A DNA stretch of 64,000 nucleotides from contig NZ_NFJL01000003.1 in NCBI RefSeq assembly GCF_002159835.1, forward strand, positions 124,001 to 188,000, given 5' to 3'. Within the stretch, counting starts at the first letter, position 1, and each line of letters begins with the position of its first letter. Source of the DNA: Blautia sp. An249 (GTDB taxonomy: Bacteria; Bacillota; Clostridia; Lachnospirales; Lachnospiraceae). The position numbers were made by a program, and so were the translations under genes. Positions 8,630 to 16,643 of the stretch are shown one piece after another. A model generated the notes under the pieces. That model was not told the DNA's origin. It was given only the letters and a program-made list of their open reading frames with translations, and made no database searches.

Positions 8630-9343
8630 ATGTTAGCAGAGAATTTAAAAGATGTAGAAGAGAAAATCCTGGAAGCATGTCAAAAGAGCGGACGAAAACG
8701 GGAGGAAGTTACCCTGGTTGCCGTCAGCAAGACGAAACCTGTAGAAATGCTGCAGGAAGCCTATGATCTGGGAATCCGTGTATTCGGTGAAAATAAGGTA
8801 CAGGAGATTACCGCCAAATATCCGGAACTTCCCAAGGACATCCGCTGGCAGATGATCGGCCATCTGCAGAGAAATAAGATTAAGTATATTATTGATAAAG
8901 TGGAGATGATTCATTCCGTAGATTCCCTGCGCCTGGCAGAGGCCATTGACCATGAAGCAGAGAAAAAAGGGGTTATCATGCCTGTTCTGATTGAAGTAAA
9001 CGTAGCGGAGGAAGAGAGTAAATTCGGTTTTAACCGGGAAGAGGTTCTGAATTTTATTGTGGAGGCTTCAAAATTGTCTCACATCCGGATCCGTGGACTG
9101 ATGACCATTGCTCCTTATGTGGAAGATCCGGAAGAAAACCGCATGGTTTTTCGTCAGTTGAAAGAATTAAGTGTTGACATTGCAAAGAAAAACATTGATA
9201 ATGTTACTATGAATGTGCTCAGCATGGGAATGACCGGGGATTATCAGGTGGCCATTGAAGAAGGATCCACCATGGTAAGAGTAGGAACCGGCATCTTCGG
9301 TGCGAGGAATTATTCACGACAAGAAAAAGAAACGGAGAGTTAA
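8630..9343 (+). CDS. YggS/PLPBP family pyridoxal phosphate homeostasis protein
   Basis: A cytosolic single-domain PLP-binding protein (237 residues) of the alanine racemase N-terminal fold. It has no proven catalysis and buffers PLP and amino-acid pools. The PLP lysine is K34 in the AVSKTKP motif; the HLQRNK element, the SVDS motif and the C-terminal VRVGTGIFGAR motif are all family signatures. ATG 8630 follows AAGGGGAGG. It is the first of the yggS-sepF-ylmH triad conserved in Gram-positive division clusters, and sepF begins 3 bp later. Confidence 0.93.
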   Translation: MLAENLKDVEEKILEACQKSGRKREEVTLVAVSKTKPVEMLQEAYDLGIRVFGENKVQEITAKYPELPKDIRWQMIGHLQRNKIKYIIDKVEMIHSVDSLRLAEAIDHEAEKKGVIMPVLIEVNVAEEESKFGFNREEVLNFIVEASKLSHIRIRGLMTIAPYVEDPEENRMVFRQLKELSVDIAKKNIDNVTMNVLSMGMTGDYQVAIEEGSTMVRVGTGIFGARNYSRQEKETES

Positions 9344-9345
9344 TA

Positions 9346-9978
9346 ATGGGTGTTTTTGATAAGTTTTTGGATGCCATTAAATTAAACGATGATTATGACG
9401 ATGATGAATTTTTCGACGATGACGATCTGCTGGAAGACGACTTCGATGAGGAAGAAGAAGCAGAAGAGAAACCGCGAAAGAAATTTTTTGATAAATTTGG
9501 CAAGAAGAAAGACGATGTGGATGATTTTGAGGATGACTTTGAGGAAGAACCTGTAAAGCCTGCCAGAAAAGTTTCCGTAGAGTCCAAGGCGGCAGCAGCC
9601 AAGCCTGCAGCGAAGACAACCTCCAAGCCGGCTCGTACGCAGTCCTCGAAAATTACTCCTATGCGCGGCTCAAAGAGAGGAAGTCAGGCAATGAATACAG
9701 AAGTATGTGTAATTAAACCAAGCTCCATGGAAGATACCAGAGAGATTGCGGATACTCTGCTGGATAACGCAACGGTTATCCTGAATCTGGAGGGTATTGA
9801 TGTGGAATTAGCGCAGAGAATTATCGACTTTACATCCGGCGCCTGCTATTCTCTGGGCGGCAGCCTGCAGAAAGTATCCAGCTACATCTTCATTCTGGGA
9901 CCCTACAATGTGGACATTACCGGGGATTTACAGAATATTCTCAGCGGTTCCGTACCGTCTATCCGATCCGGGTATTAA
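9346..9978 (+). CDS. sepF: Cell division protein SepF
   Basis: SepF polymerises into rings that tether FtsZ to the membrane and shape the septum. Of its 210 residues, the N-terminal VFDKFLDAIKL is the amphipathic membrane anchor. Residues about 15-70 are an exceptionally acidic linker (mostly Asp/Glu with a few Lys patches) and about 75-115 a Lys/Ala/Ser/Thr-rich linker. The conserved core (about 119-205) contains CVIKPSSMEDTREIADTLL, INLEG-like VILNLEG and the GSLQKVSSYIFILGP end. The start is ATG 9346 behind CGGAGAG, 3 bp after yggS. The acidic linker is longer than in Bacillus SepF (about 150 residues in total). Confidence 0.95.
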   Translation: MGVFDKFLDAIKLNDDYDDDEFFDDDDLLEDDFDEEEEAEEKPRKKFFDKFGKKKDDVDDFEDDFEEEPVKPARKVSVESKAAAAKPAAKTTSKPARTQSSKITPMRGSKRGSQAMNTEVCVIKPSSMEDTREIADTLLDNATVILNLEGIDVELAQRIIDFTSGACYSLGGSLQKVSSYIFILGPYNVDITGDLQNILSGSVPSIRSGY

Positions 9979-9983
9979 TCGGT

Positions 9984-10736
9984 ATGGAACGAGAGGAATT
10001 TTTAATAAAAAGGGCAAAAGAGCTGGCGAAAGCAGCATATCAGAGAGGAATTGTTACTTTTACCGATTTTTTGAACTTAAACGAATTGCATATCGTTAAT
10101 AGCCAGAACTACCGCGAGCTGGGAGTTTCCCTGGAAACCTTCGGCGGCTATGAGTTTGCAGAGCGTCAGATAGCAGCTTTTCTTTCTGATGCTCTTCTCT
10201 TTGAATGGAACTATCCCATCTGCTGCCTGAAAATTCAACCAAAATCCCAGAAATTCAGAGACTCTCTTACTCACAGAGATTATCTCGGTTCCCTTCTGGG
10301 ACTGGGAATTGAACGCTCCACCATCGGTGATATTCTGGTGGATGAGGACGGTGCCTTTGTATTCTGCCTGGAGCGGATTGCCCCGTTTCTGCTGGAAAAT
10401 CTGATTCAGGTGAAAAAGACTTCTGTAACTGTAACGAAGATTGAGCACCAGGAAGAGCTTCCGTCTCCTAAGGTACAGACATTAGTAAAAACAGTTGCCT
10501 CTGTGCGTCTGGACAGTCTGATTGCCGCAGCCTTTCAGGAATCCAGAAGCAGCCTGAAAGGCCTTATTGAAGGAGGCCAGGTGTTTGTAAACGGGAAGTT
10601 AATAACCTCCAACGGATACCATCTGCGGGAGGGAGACATTATTTCCGTCCGAAAAAAAGGAAAATTCCGGTACAGCGGGATTTCCAGAGAAACGAAGAAA
10701 GGGAGATTCAGCGTAACGCTGGAGCGGTATATTTAA
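9984..10736 (+). CDS. YlmH family S4-domain RNA-binding protein
   Basis: A ribosome/tRNA-associated protein of 250 residues; the family has been linked to rescue of stalled peptidyl-tRNA ribosomes. The N-terminal YlmH domain (about 1-165) carries the RDYLGSLLGLGIERSTIGDI signature, and a C-terminal S4 domain (about 173-240) has VRLDSLIAAAF, SRSSLKGLIEGGQVFVNGK and REGDIISVR. The start is ATG 9984, 5 bp after sepF. In many Firmicutes divIVA follows this gene; here aroB does, 1 bp downstream. Confidence 0.92.
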   Translation: MEREEFLIKRAKELAKAAYQRGIVTFTDFLNLNELHIVNSQNYRELGVSLETFGGYEFAERQIAAFLSDALLFEWNYPICCLKIQPKSQKFRDSLTHRDYLGSLLGLGIERSTIGDILVDEDGAFVFCLERIAPFLLENLIQVKKTSVTVTKIEHQEELPSPKVQTLVKTVASVRLDSLIAAAFQESRSSLKGLIEGGQVFVNGKLITSNGYHLREGDIISVRKKGKFRYSGISRETKKGRFSVTLERYI

Positions 10737-10737
10737 T

Positions 10738-11838
10738 ATGAAAAATCAGGAATTGACTGTTAAAAGAGAAGGAGCTTTCTCTTATCCCATTTGTCTGAGA
10801 GAAAATTTTAACGACCTTGCCACGAAAGCAGAAGAGACAGGTTTTTTGGGAAGGAAAGCCTGTGTGGTGTCAGACAGCCGTGTCTTTGAACTCTACGGGG
10901 AAGAAATCTGTGAAAAACTCCGCCAGGTCTGCAGTAAGGTAACGTCCTTCGTCTTTCCTGCAGGAGAAGAACATAAAAATCTGGATACCATTGAAGATCT
11001 CTACGAACATCTGATTCAGGAATCTTTTGACCGGAAAGATTTTCTTGTGGCCCTGGGAGGCGGAGTTACCGGGGATATGGCCGGCTATGCCGCTGCTACG
11101 TATCTGAGGGGAATCGACTTTATTCAGGTTCCCACCACTTTACTGGCCCAGGTAGATTCCAGCATCGGAGGAAAAACCGGCGTAGATTTCAGGTGCTACA
11201 AAAATATGGTAGGAGCCTTTCACCAGCCCCGTCTGGTTTATATGAATTTATCCGTTTTACGCAGCCTTCCGGATGTGGAATTTGCCTGCGGAATGGGAGA
11301 GGTGATAAAATCTGCCCTGATCTGTGACCGGAAATTCTATGACTGGCTTTCGGAAAATGCAGACTCCATTGAGAGGAAAGAGCTGGATATTCTGGAGGAG
11401 ATGGTTTATCGCTGCTGTGACATCAAACGGGGGATTGTGGAACGGGATCCAACGGAAAAGGGCGAGCGGGCTCTTTTAAATCTGGGCCATACCATCGGGC
11501 ATGCTATCGAAAAACAGATGAATTTCCAGCTTCATCACGGACAGTGCGTGGGACTGGGGCTTCTTGCAGCCGCAGGGATTTCCAGAAGACGGGGGCTTCT
11601 TACTCCTCAGGAAGAGGCAGAGATTATCCGCTGCTGCCAGTCTTTCCATCTTCCGGTAAAGGTGAAAGGACTTCAGCCCCGGGATGTACTGGCCGCTTCC
11701 AAAAAAGATAAAAAAATGGAACATGGAAAAATAAAATTTATTCTTATGAAAGGGCTCGGACATACATTGATAGACAAGACCGTAACCGATCAGGAATTGC
11801 TGGACGGAATCGCAGATGTATTGGACGCTGAAAAATAG
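10738..11838 (+). CDS. aroB: 3-dehydroquinate synthase
   Basis: The second shikimate pathway enzyme: converts DAHP to 3-dehydroquinate using NAD+ and a divalent metal. The 366 residues show the NAD-binding GGGVTGDMAGYAAATYLRG segment, TTLLAQVDSSIGGKTGVDF, and metal-ligand motifs LGHTIGHAIE and LHHGQCVGLG. ATG 10738 nearly abuts the ylmH stop and has no obvious Shine-Dalgarno site, suggesting coupling. No other aro gene is in the window, so it is isolated from its pathway and embedded in a division/lipoprotein operon. Confidence 0.95.
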   Translation: MKNQELTVKREGAFSYPICLRENFNDLATKAEETGFLGRKACVVSDSRVFELYGEEICEKLRQVCSKVTSFVFPAGEEHKNLDTIEDLYEHLIQESFDRKDFLVALGGGVTGDMAGYAAATYLRGIDFIQVPTTLLAQVDSSIGGKTGVDFRCYKNMVGAFHQPRLVYMNLSVLRSLPDVEFACGMGEVIKSALICDRKFYDWLSENADSIERKELDILEEMVYRCCDIKRGIVERDPTEKGERALLNLGHTIGHAIEKQMNFQLHHGQCVGLGLLAAAGISRRRGLLTPQEEAEIIRCCQSFHLPVKVKGLQPRDVLAASKKDKKMEHGKIKFILMKGLGHTLIDKTVTDQELLDGIADVLDAEK

Positions 11839-11839
11839 T

Positions 11840-12346
11840 ATGAAAAAGAAACAACCGTGCATAACTTATATTATTACAGGGATTTTGATTTTTCTTCTTT
11901 TAATCGGGCTGGATCAGTGGACGAAGCTTCTGGCGGTCCGTCATCTGAAAGATCAGAGTCCTGAGATTCTGATTCCGGGCATCCTGCAGTTGGAATACGT
12001 GGAGAACCGGGGAGCCGCTTTTGGGATTTTTCAGGATCGGATTTGGATCTTCCTTCTGATTGCCCTGCTTTTTCTTGGAGCAGCATTTTACGTCTGGACC
12101 AAAATGCCAAAAACAAAATACTATTTTCCCCTGCATCTGATTCTGCTTTTTCTGACTGGGGGAGCCGTCGGAAACGGACTGGATCGGATTTTCCGGGGCT
12201 ATGTGGTAGACTTTGTTTATTTCTCACTGATTGATTTTCCGGTGTTTAACGTGGCAGATATTTATGTAACTGTAAGCGCTGCCGTATTAATTCTTCTTAT
12301 TCTGACAAAGTACAGAGATGATGATTTTGAATTTTTAAAACCATGA
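11840..12346 (+). CDS. lspA: Lipoprotein signal peptidase II
   Basis: A four-helix membrane aspartyl protease that removes signal peptides from diacylglyceryl prolipoproteins. It has 168 residues. Family motifs: LDQWTKLLAV after helix 1, YVENRGAAFGIF, the first catalytic Asp in GGAVGNGLDRI, and the second in FNVADIYVTVS. ATG 11840 is placed 1 bp after the aroB stop; an in-frame start inside aroB (11816) is less likely because the basic MKKKQ end fits a positive-inside first helix. The common lspA-rluD pair follows. Confidence 0.95.
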   Translation: MKKKQPCITYIITGILIFLLLIGLDQWTKLLAVRHLKDQSPEILIPGILQLEYVENRGAAFGIFQDRIWIFLLIALLFLGAAFYVWTKMPKTKYYFPLHLILLFLTGGAVGNGLDRIFRGYVVDFVYFSLIDFPVFNVADIYVTVSAAVLILLILTKYRDDDFEFLKP

Positions 12347-12358
12347 CAGGAATTATCT

Positions 12359-13279
12359 ATGAACGAATATGAATTTTTAATAAAAGAAGAAAAAGAGGCC
12401 GAACGCATTGATAAATTTCTTTCAGAGGCAATTGGGGACTTATCCCGGTCTTTTCTTCAGAAACTGTTAAAGGAACAGCAGGTGATGGTAAATGAAAAAC
12501 CGGTTAAGGCAAACTACCGGTTAAGGACAGGAGACAGGATCCGCGTTTGTGTGCCTCCCTGCGAGGAACTGAATATTGAGCCTGAAAATATTCCCCTGGA
12601 TATTCTCTACGAAGACGAGGACTTGCTGGTGATAAATAAACCTAAGGGAATGGTGGTTCATCCCAGCGCAGGACATACCAGCCATACTCTGGTCAACGGG
12701 GTTTTATATCACTGTCAGGGGAATTTATCCGGGATTAACGGTGTTCTGCGGCCGGGGATTGTCCATCGGATTGATAAGGATACCACCGGAGCTTTGGTTA
12801 TCTGCAAAAACGATCTGGTTCACAGAGAACTTGCAGAACAATTGAAAGAGCACACCATTAAACGCCGGTACCGCGCCATTGTCCTGGGAAATTTCAAAGA
12901 AGAGGAAGGAACGGTAGAGGGTCCCATCGGCCGCCATCCGGTAGATCGGAAAAAAATGGCCATCAACTATAAAAACGGAAAAGACGCGGTTACCCATTAC
13001 CGGGTACTGGAACGGTTCGGCAATTACAGTTATATTGAATGCCGGCTGGAGACAGGACGGACCCATCAGATCCGTGTCCATATGACCAGTATCGGTCATC
13101 CGCTGCTGGGAGATCTGGTGTATGCCCCTTCCCAGAAAAACGGTTTCCATCTGCAAGGGCAGACGCTCCACGCTCAGATACTGGGCTTTTATCATCCGGT
13201 ACAAAAAAAATATATGGAATTTGAAGCGCCTTTACCGGATTATTTCGTAAAACTTTTGAAAAACCTCAGAAACCGATAG
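12359..13279 (+). CDS. 23S rRNA pseudouridine synthase, RluD type
   Basis: Isomerises uridines in large-subunit rRNA. The 306 residues contain an N-terminal S4 domain (about 14-75: RIDKFLSEAIGDLSRSFLQKLLKEQQVMVNEK, broken over the motif) and the RluA catalytic domain with D139 in HRIDKDTTG, the ETGRTHQIRVH motif near residue 230 and GHPLLGD. ATG 12359 follows CAGGAATTAT, 12 bp after lspA. A second, distinct RluA-family gene lies at 40-41 kb. Confidence 0.92.
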   Translation: MNEYEFLIKEEKEAERIDKFLSEAIGDLSRSFLQKLLKEQQVMVNEKPVKANYRLRTGDRIRVCVPPCEELNIEPENIPLDILYEDEDLLVINKPKGMVVHPSAGHTSHTLVNGVLYHCQGNLSGINGVLRPGIVHRIDKDTTGALVICKNDLVHRELAEQLKEHTIKRRYRAIVLGNFKEEEGTVEGPIGRHPVDRKKMAINYKNGKDAVTHYRVLERFGNYSYIECRLETGRTHQIRVHMTSIGHPLLGDLVYAPSQKNGFHLQGQTLHAQILGFYHPVQKKYMEFEAPLPDYFVKLLKNLRNR

Positions 13280-13299
13280 AAAATTTTCTGAAATTGAGA

Positions 13300-13305
13300 T
13301 ATAAT
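13300..13305 (+). promoter_or_regulatory. Possible minus-10 element before the cytidylate-kinase-like gene
   Basis: A perfect TATAAT lies 39 bp upstream of the start codon, but no recognisable minus-35 hexamer occurs at 16-18 bp. The gene may also be read through from rluD. Confidence 0.35.
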
Positions 13306-13343
13306 AGATATGATTAGAGCAAATGTGAAAGGGGTTGGAACGT

Positions 13344-13976
13344 ATGAACAGAACAAAAACGATTATCACCATTGGAAGACAGTATGGAAGCGCAGGACGC
13401 CAGATTGGCCAGGAAGTGGCAAATTATTTCGGAATCAAGTGCTACGATAAGGAATTGTTGGAACATGCAGCAAATGACAGCGGGATTTGCAAAGAATTAT
13501 TTGAAAATCAGGATGAGAAACCAACCAATAGCTTTTTATACTCTCTTGTAATGGATACGTATTCCTTCGGATATTCTTCCGCCGCTTTTACGGATATGCC
13601 CATGAATCACAAGATATTTCTGGCTCAGTTTGACGCCATTAAAAAACTGGCGGGACAGGGACCATGCGTAATGGTGGGACGCTGTGCAGATTATGCTCTG
13701 GCAGATTTTAAAAACTGTTTCAGTGTCTTCATCCATGCGGATCTGGACTGGAGAATCACCAGAATCGCCCAGAAACACAACAAAAAACCGGCCGCTGCCA
13801 AAGATATGATTTTAAAGACAGATAAGAGCCGCTCCAGCTACTATAATTATTATACCAATAAAAAATGGGGCGCTGCTGCCGGATACGATTTATGCATTGA
13901 CAGCAGCAAGTTTGGAATTGAAGGCGCTGTAAAAACCATTGTGGAGGCCATCAGGATTTTTGAGGAAACCCTGTAG
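13344..13976 (+). CDS. Cytidylate kinase-like family protein
   Basis: A 210-residue P-loop nucleoside-kinase-like protein. The phosphate loop is ITIGRQYGSAGRQIG (about 8-22), matching the GRxYGSGGxxIG variant seen in the cytidylate kinase-like family rather than true Cmk (GPxGxGKS). A CVMVGRCADYAL segment in the middle and SSYYNYYTNKKWG near the end are typical of this family. Its substrate is unknown. ATG 13344 is preferred (GAAAGGGG about 8 bp upstream) over an in-frame TTG at 13335. Its 3' end overlaps the convergent TtcA-like gene by 26 bp. Confidence 0.82.
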   Translation: MNRTKTIITIGRQYGSAGRQIGQEVANYFGIKCYDKELLEHAANDSGICKELFENQDEKPTNSFLYSLVMDTYSFGYSSAAFTDMPMNHKIFLAQFDAIKKLAGQGPCVMVGRCADYALADFKNCFSVFIHADLDWRITRIAQKHNKKPAAAKDMILKTDKSRSSYYNYYTNKKWGAAAGYDLCIDSSKFGIEGAVKTIVEAIRIFEETL

Positions 13977-14685
13977 ACCATCCTTTCAGATTCCCGTTCA
14001 GTACAGCGGTAAACATGCGCTCTTTGACGCCGGGATTTTCACGATTTAACTGTTTAAGTAAATCTTTTACATATTCCCGTTTGGTGTTGCCGTCGGCGGG
14101 ACAATTGCTTTTAACCACAGGAAGCTGATATTTATTGCGAAAGCCGATAATATCAGCTTCTTCCATGTAGAGAAGAGGGCGGATTAAAGTGAGATCCATC
14201 CGATCCCAGTAAGTAACCGGAGAGAAGGTATGAAATCTGCCTTCAAAGATCAGGGACATCAGCATTGTTTCCACCACATCGTCTTTGTGGTGGGCGTAAG
14301 CCACTTTATTACAGCCCAGTTTCTTAGCATATTCATTGAGAGCCCCTTTTCTCATCTTGGAACAAAGGGAACAGGGGTTACTTTCTTTACGGTCTTGGAA
14401 AATAATCTTATAAATCTCTGTGGGAATCCTGGTATAGGGAACCCCCAACTCTTCACACAGTTTCCCTACAGGTTCCATGGAAGTATCCGGAAATCCCAGA
14501 TCCACGGTCAGGGCATGGAGGGTAAACGTCTTCGGATAAAACCGGGACAGGCCATGGAGGGCATACAGCAGTGCCAGACTGTCTTTTCCTCCGGATACGC
14601 CCACGGCAATTTTATCTCCTGTTTCTATCATCTGAAATTCATCAATGGCTTTTCTCGTAATACTTAACATTTTCTGCAGTTTCAT
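13951..14685 (-). CDS. TtcA-like tRNA 2-thiocytidine biosynthesis protein (PP-loop ATPase)
   Basis: Predicted to adenylate a tRNA base and insert sulfur. In 244 residues the PP-loop motif SGGKDS is at 31-36; cysteines C105 and C108 (PCSLCSKMRKG), followed by a Cys near residue 200 (SNCPADGN), fit the TtcA Fe-S ligand pattern rather than TilS. AYAHHKDDVVETMLMSL is the conserved helix after the CxxC. The ATG at 14685 follows AAAGGAGAAAG. The stop overlaps the end of the convergent gene on the other strand. In this clade such genes are often listed only as ATP-binding proteins, so the exact base modified is uncertain. Confidence 0.82.
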   Translation of the reverse strand: MKLQKMLSITRKAIDEFQMIETGDKIAVGVSGGKDSLALLYALHGLSRFYPKTFTLHALTVDLGFPDTSMEPVGKLCEELGVPYTRIPTEIYKIIFQDRKESNPCSLCSKMRKGALNEYAKKLGCNKVAYAHHKDDVVETMLMSLIFEGRFHTFSPVTYWDRMDLTLIRPLLYMEEADIIGFRNKYQLPVVKSNCPADGNTKREYVKDLLKQLNRENPGVKERMFTAVLNGNLKGWSTGFPQKS

Positions 14686-14724
14686 GGCTTTCTCCTTTCT
14701 CCGATTATGCAGACACATGCAGGT

Positions 14725-14753
14725 ATTATAAAGGATTCTCAGTCTGTTGACAA
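14725..14753 (-). promoter_or_regulatory. Sigma-A promoter of the TtcA-like gene
   Basis: On the minus strand TTGTCA (14753-14748), 17 bp, then a perfect TATAAT (14730-14725), about 40 bp before the start codon. Confidence 0.8.
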
Positions 14754-14810
14754 GATTTCTTTTTCCATCATGGAAAAACAGGAATTTGTTAAATATTTTT
14801 TTAAAAAATT

Positions 14811-14839
14811 ATGACAAAATATTGAAAACATGTTATAAT
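14811..14839 (+). promoter_or_regulatory. Sigma-A promoter of the AI-2E permease-dtd operon
   Basis: ATGACA (14811-14816), 17 bp, then TATAAT (14834-14839) with an upstream TG (extended minus-10), 32 bp before the start codon. Confidence 0.75.
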
Positions 14840-14870
14840 TCTTTCGTGATTACGGGAGTGAGGAGAATTT

Positions 14871-16166
14871 ATGAAACTGAAATGGAATAACCGCTATTTT
14901 CGATGGGGACTGACCCTGTTCCTTGTGGCGGCGGCCAGTATGCTTTTTTATTACGGGATTTTCCGCATGGGAAATCTGATTGGGGGCATTAAGGCCTTTT
15001 TATCTATCTGGACACCGATTATTTACGGAGCGGTGATCGCTTATCTGTTAAGTTCTGTGGTAAATTTTATAGAGGGGAAGGTTATTTACCCTCTATGCAG
15101 ACGGAACCGTTATCAGCCTTCGAAACGGATAAAAAAAGTTATCCGTTATTTCTGCGTGCTTTTGTCTTTGTTTTTATTCCTGCTGCTGATTTATGCCCTG
15201 ATTATGATGATTCTGCCGGAGCTGATCCGAAGCGTCATTAATATTGTAAATGACTTTCCCCGGTATATTACCAGCATCCAGGTCTGGATTACAGAAACTC
15301 TGGGAAAGAATGAACATTTTGATTCTAAAATGCTGATTACTTTTCTGAACCAGTATTCAGAAAAAGCAGAGACGTATCTGACAGATAATTTTCTTCCTCA
15401 GATGCAGCTTATGCTGCGGCAGGTTTCTTCCGGGGTGTTTGATATTCTCAATTTCCTGAAGAACTTCCTGATTGGAAGTATTGTTTCCATCTATATTCTG
15501 GCAGACAAGGAGGGCTTTGTGGCCAAAAGCAAGATGATTGCCTATGCCCTTTTTGAAACGGATACGGCAAATACCATGATTCATGGCATGCGCTTTGTCC
15601 ACAAGACTTTCGGCGGCTTTATTAACGGAAAAATTGTGGATTCCGCCATTATCGGAGTACTCTGTTATATCGGAACCTCCATCATCGGAACGCCCTATGC
15701 TGTATTAATCAGCGTCATTGTGGGAGTAACTAATGTGATTCCCTTTTTCGGCCCTTATATCGGCGCCGTCCCCTCGGCTTTTCTTGTGTTAATGGTGGAT
15801 CCCTGGCAGTGTCTGTATTTCGTCATTTTTATTCTGGTTCTTCAGCAGTTTGACGGAAATTTCCTGGGACCGAAGATTCTGGGAGAATCCACCGGGCTTT
15901 CCAGTCTGATGGTTATTGTGGCCATTTTAGTGGGCGGAGATCTCTTCGGTGTCCTTGGAATGTTTGTGGGCGTTCCCGTCTGCGCAGTCATCTATGCCAT
16001 TATCTGGAGCGCTATCCGCCGTTCCCTGAAAAAGAAGGATATGCCCCCGGAAGCGGAGGTTTATTATCATATCGACTGTCTGAATGAACAGACAAAAGAA
16101 CCAATCCTTTTTAAAGAAAAAGAAGAAAAAGAGACGCCTGTGAAAGGAGAGAACCATAAGAAATGA
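14871..16166 (+). CDS. AI-2E family transporter (permease)
   Basis: A 431-residue polytopic membrane protein. There are three N-terminal hydrophobic segments, a helical loop (about 120-190), and a C-terminal block of four or five helices with the family region [23 protein letters not shown] (around residue 285) and [17 protein letters not shown]. Members export small molecules or act as Na+/H+ antiporters; substrate cannot be read from sequence and the AI-2 name is historical. The cytoplasmic tail is Lys/Glu-rich. ATG 14871 follows GTGAGGAGAAT. Its TGA overlaps the start of dtd by 4 bp. Confidence 0.88.
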   Translation: MKLKWNNRYFRWGLTLFLVAAASMLFYYGIFRMGNLIGGIKAFLSIWTPIIYGAVIAYLLSSVVNFIEGKVIYPLCRRNRYQPSKRIKKVIRYFCVLLSLFLFLLLIYALIMMILPELIRSVINIVNDFPRYITSIQVWITETLGKNEHFDSKMLITFLNQYSEKAETYLTDNFLPQMQLMLRQVSSGVFDILNFLKNFLIGSIVSIYILADKEGFVAKSKMIAYALFETDTANTMIHGMRFVHKTFGGFINGKIVDSAIIGVLCYIGTSIIGTPYAVLISVIVGVTNVIPFFGPYIGAVPSAFLVLMVDPWQCLYFVIFILVLQQFDGNFLGPKILGESTGLSSLMVIVAILVGGDLFGVLGMFVGVPVCAVIYAIIWSAIRRSLKKKDMPPEAEVYYHIDCLNEQTKEPILFKEKEEKETPVKGENHKK

Positions 16167-16612
16167 AATTTGTAATTCAGAGAGTTAATTATGCCCAGGT
16201 TTCTTCCGGGGACCGGATTTTAGGAAAAATCGGGAAAGGATTCCTGGTCCTGATAGGAATCGGGAAAGACGATACGCCGGCCATCGCCGATAAATTTATT
16301 AAAAAAATGATACAGCTTAGAATCTTTGAAGACAGCGAGGGGAAAACCAATCTGTCATTGAAAGATGTGGGAGGAGAAATTCTTCTGGTTTCCCAGTTTA
16401 CTCTTTACGCCAACTGCAGAAAGGGAAACCGGCCCAGTTTCATAGAAGCCGGAGATCCAAAAGAAGCCAGAGCGCTTTACGAATACATTATAAAGAAAAC
16501 AAAAGAACAGGTTCCCGTTGTGGAACAGGGTGAGTTTGGCGCAGAGATGAAAGTACTTTTGGAAAATGACGGACCGTTTACCATCTTGTTGGAAGACAGT
16601 CAGTTATTATAA
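16163..16612 (+). CDS. dtd: D-aminoacyl-tRNA deacylase
   Basis: Hydrolyses D-amino acids (and glycine) mischarged on tRNA. The 149-residue length is standard. Start [15 protein letters not shown], the catalytic [17 protein letters not shown] motif (about 78-94) and the GPFTILLED cross-subunit Gly-Pro motif near the end are all present. ATG 16163 overlaps the permease stop (ATGA), with AAAGGAGAG just upstream. Confidence 0.96.
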   Translation: MKFVIQRVNYAQVSSGDRILGKIGKGFLVLIGIGKDDTPAIADKFIKKMIQLRIFEDSEGKTNLSLKDVGGEILLVSQFTLYANCRKGNRPSFIEAGDPKEARALYEYIIKKTKEQVPVVEQGEFGAEMKVLLENDGPFTILLEDSQLL

Positions 16613-16643
16613 ATTCAGAGAAGAAAAGGGTGAAGGAAGGAAA

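Noticed and set aside
16566-16643. Earlier start of the M23 wall-binding protein inside dtd
   Set aside because: It would bury the signal peptide behind 26 residues; ATG 16644 has a good ribosome binding site and directly begins the signal sequence.
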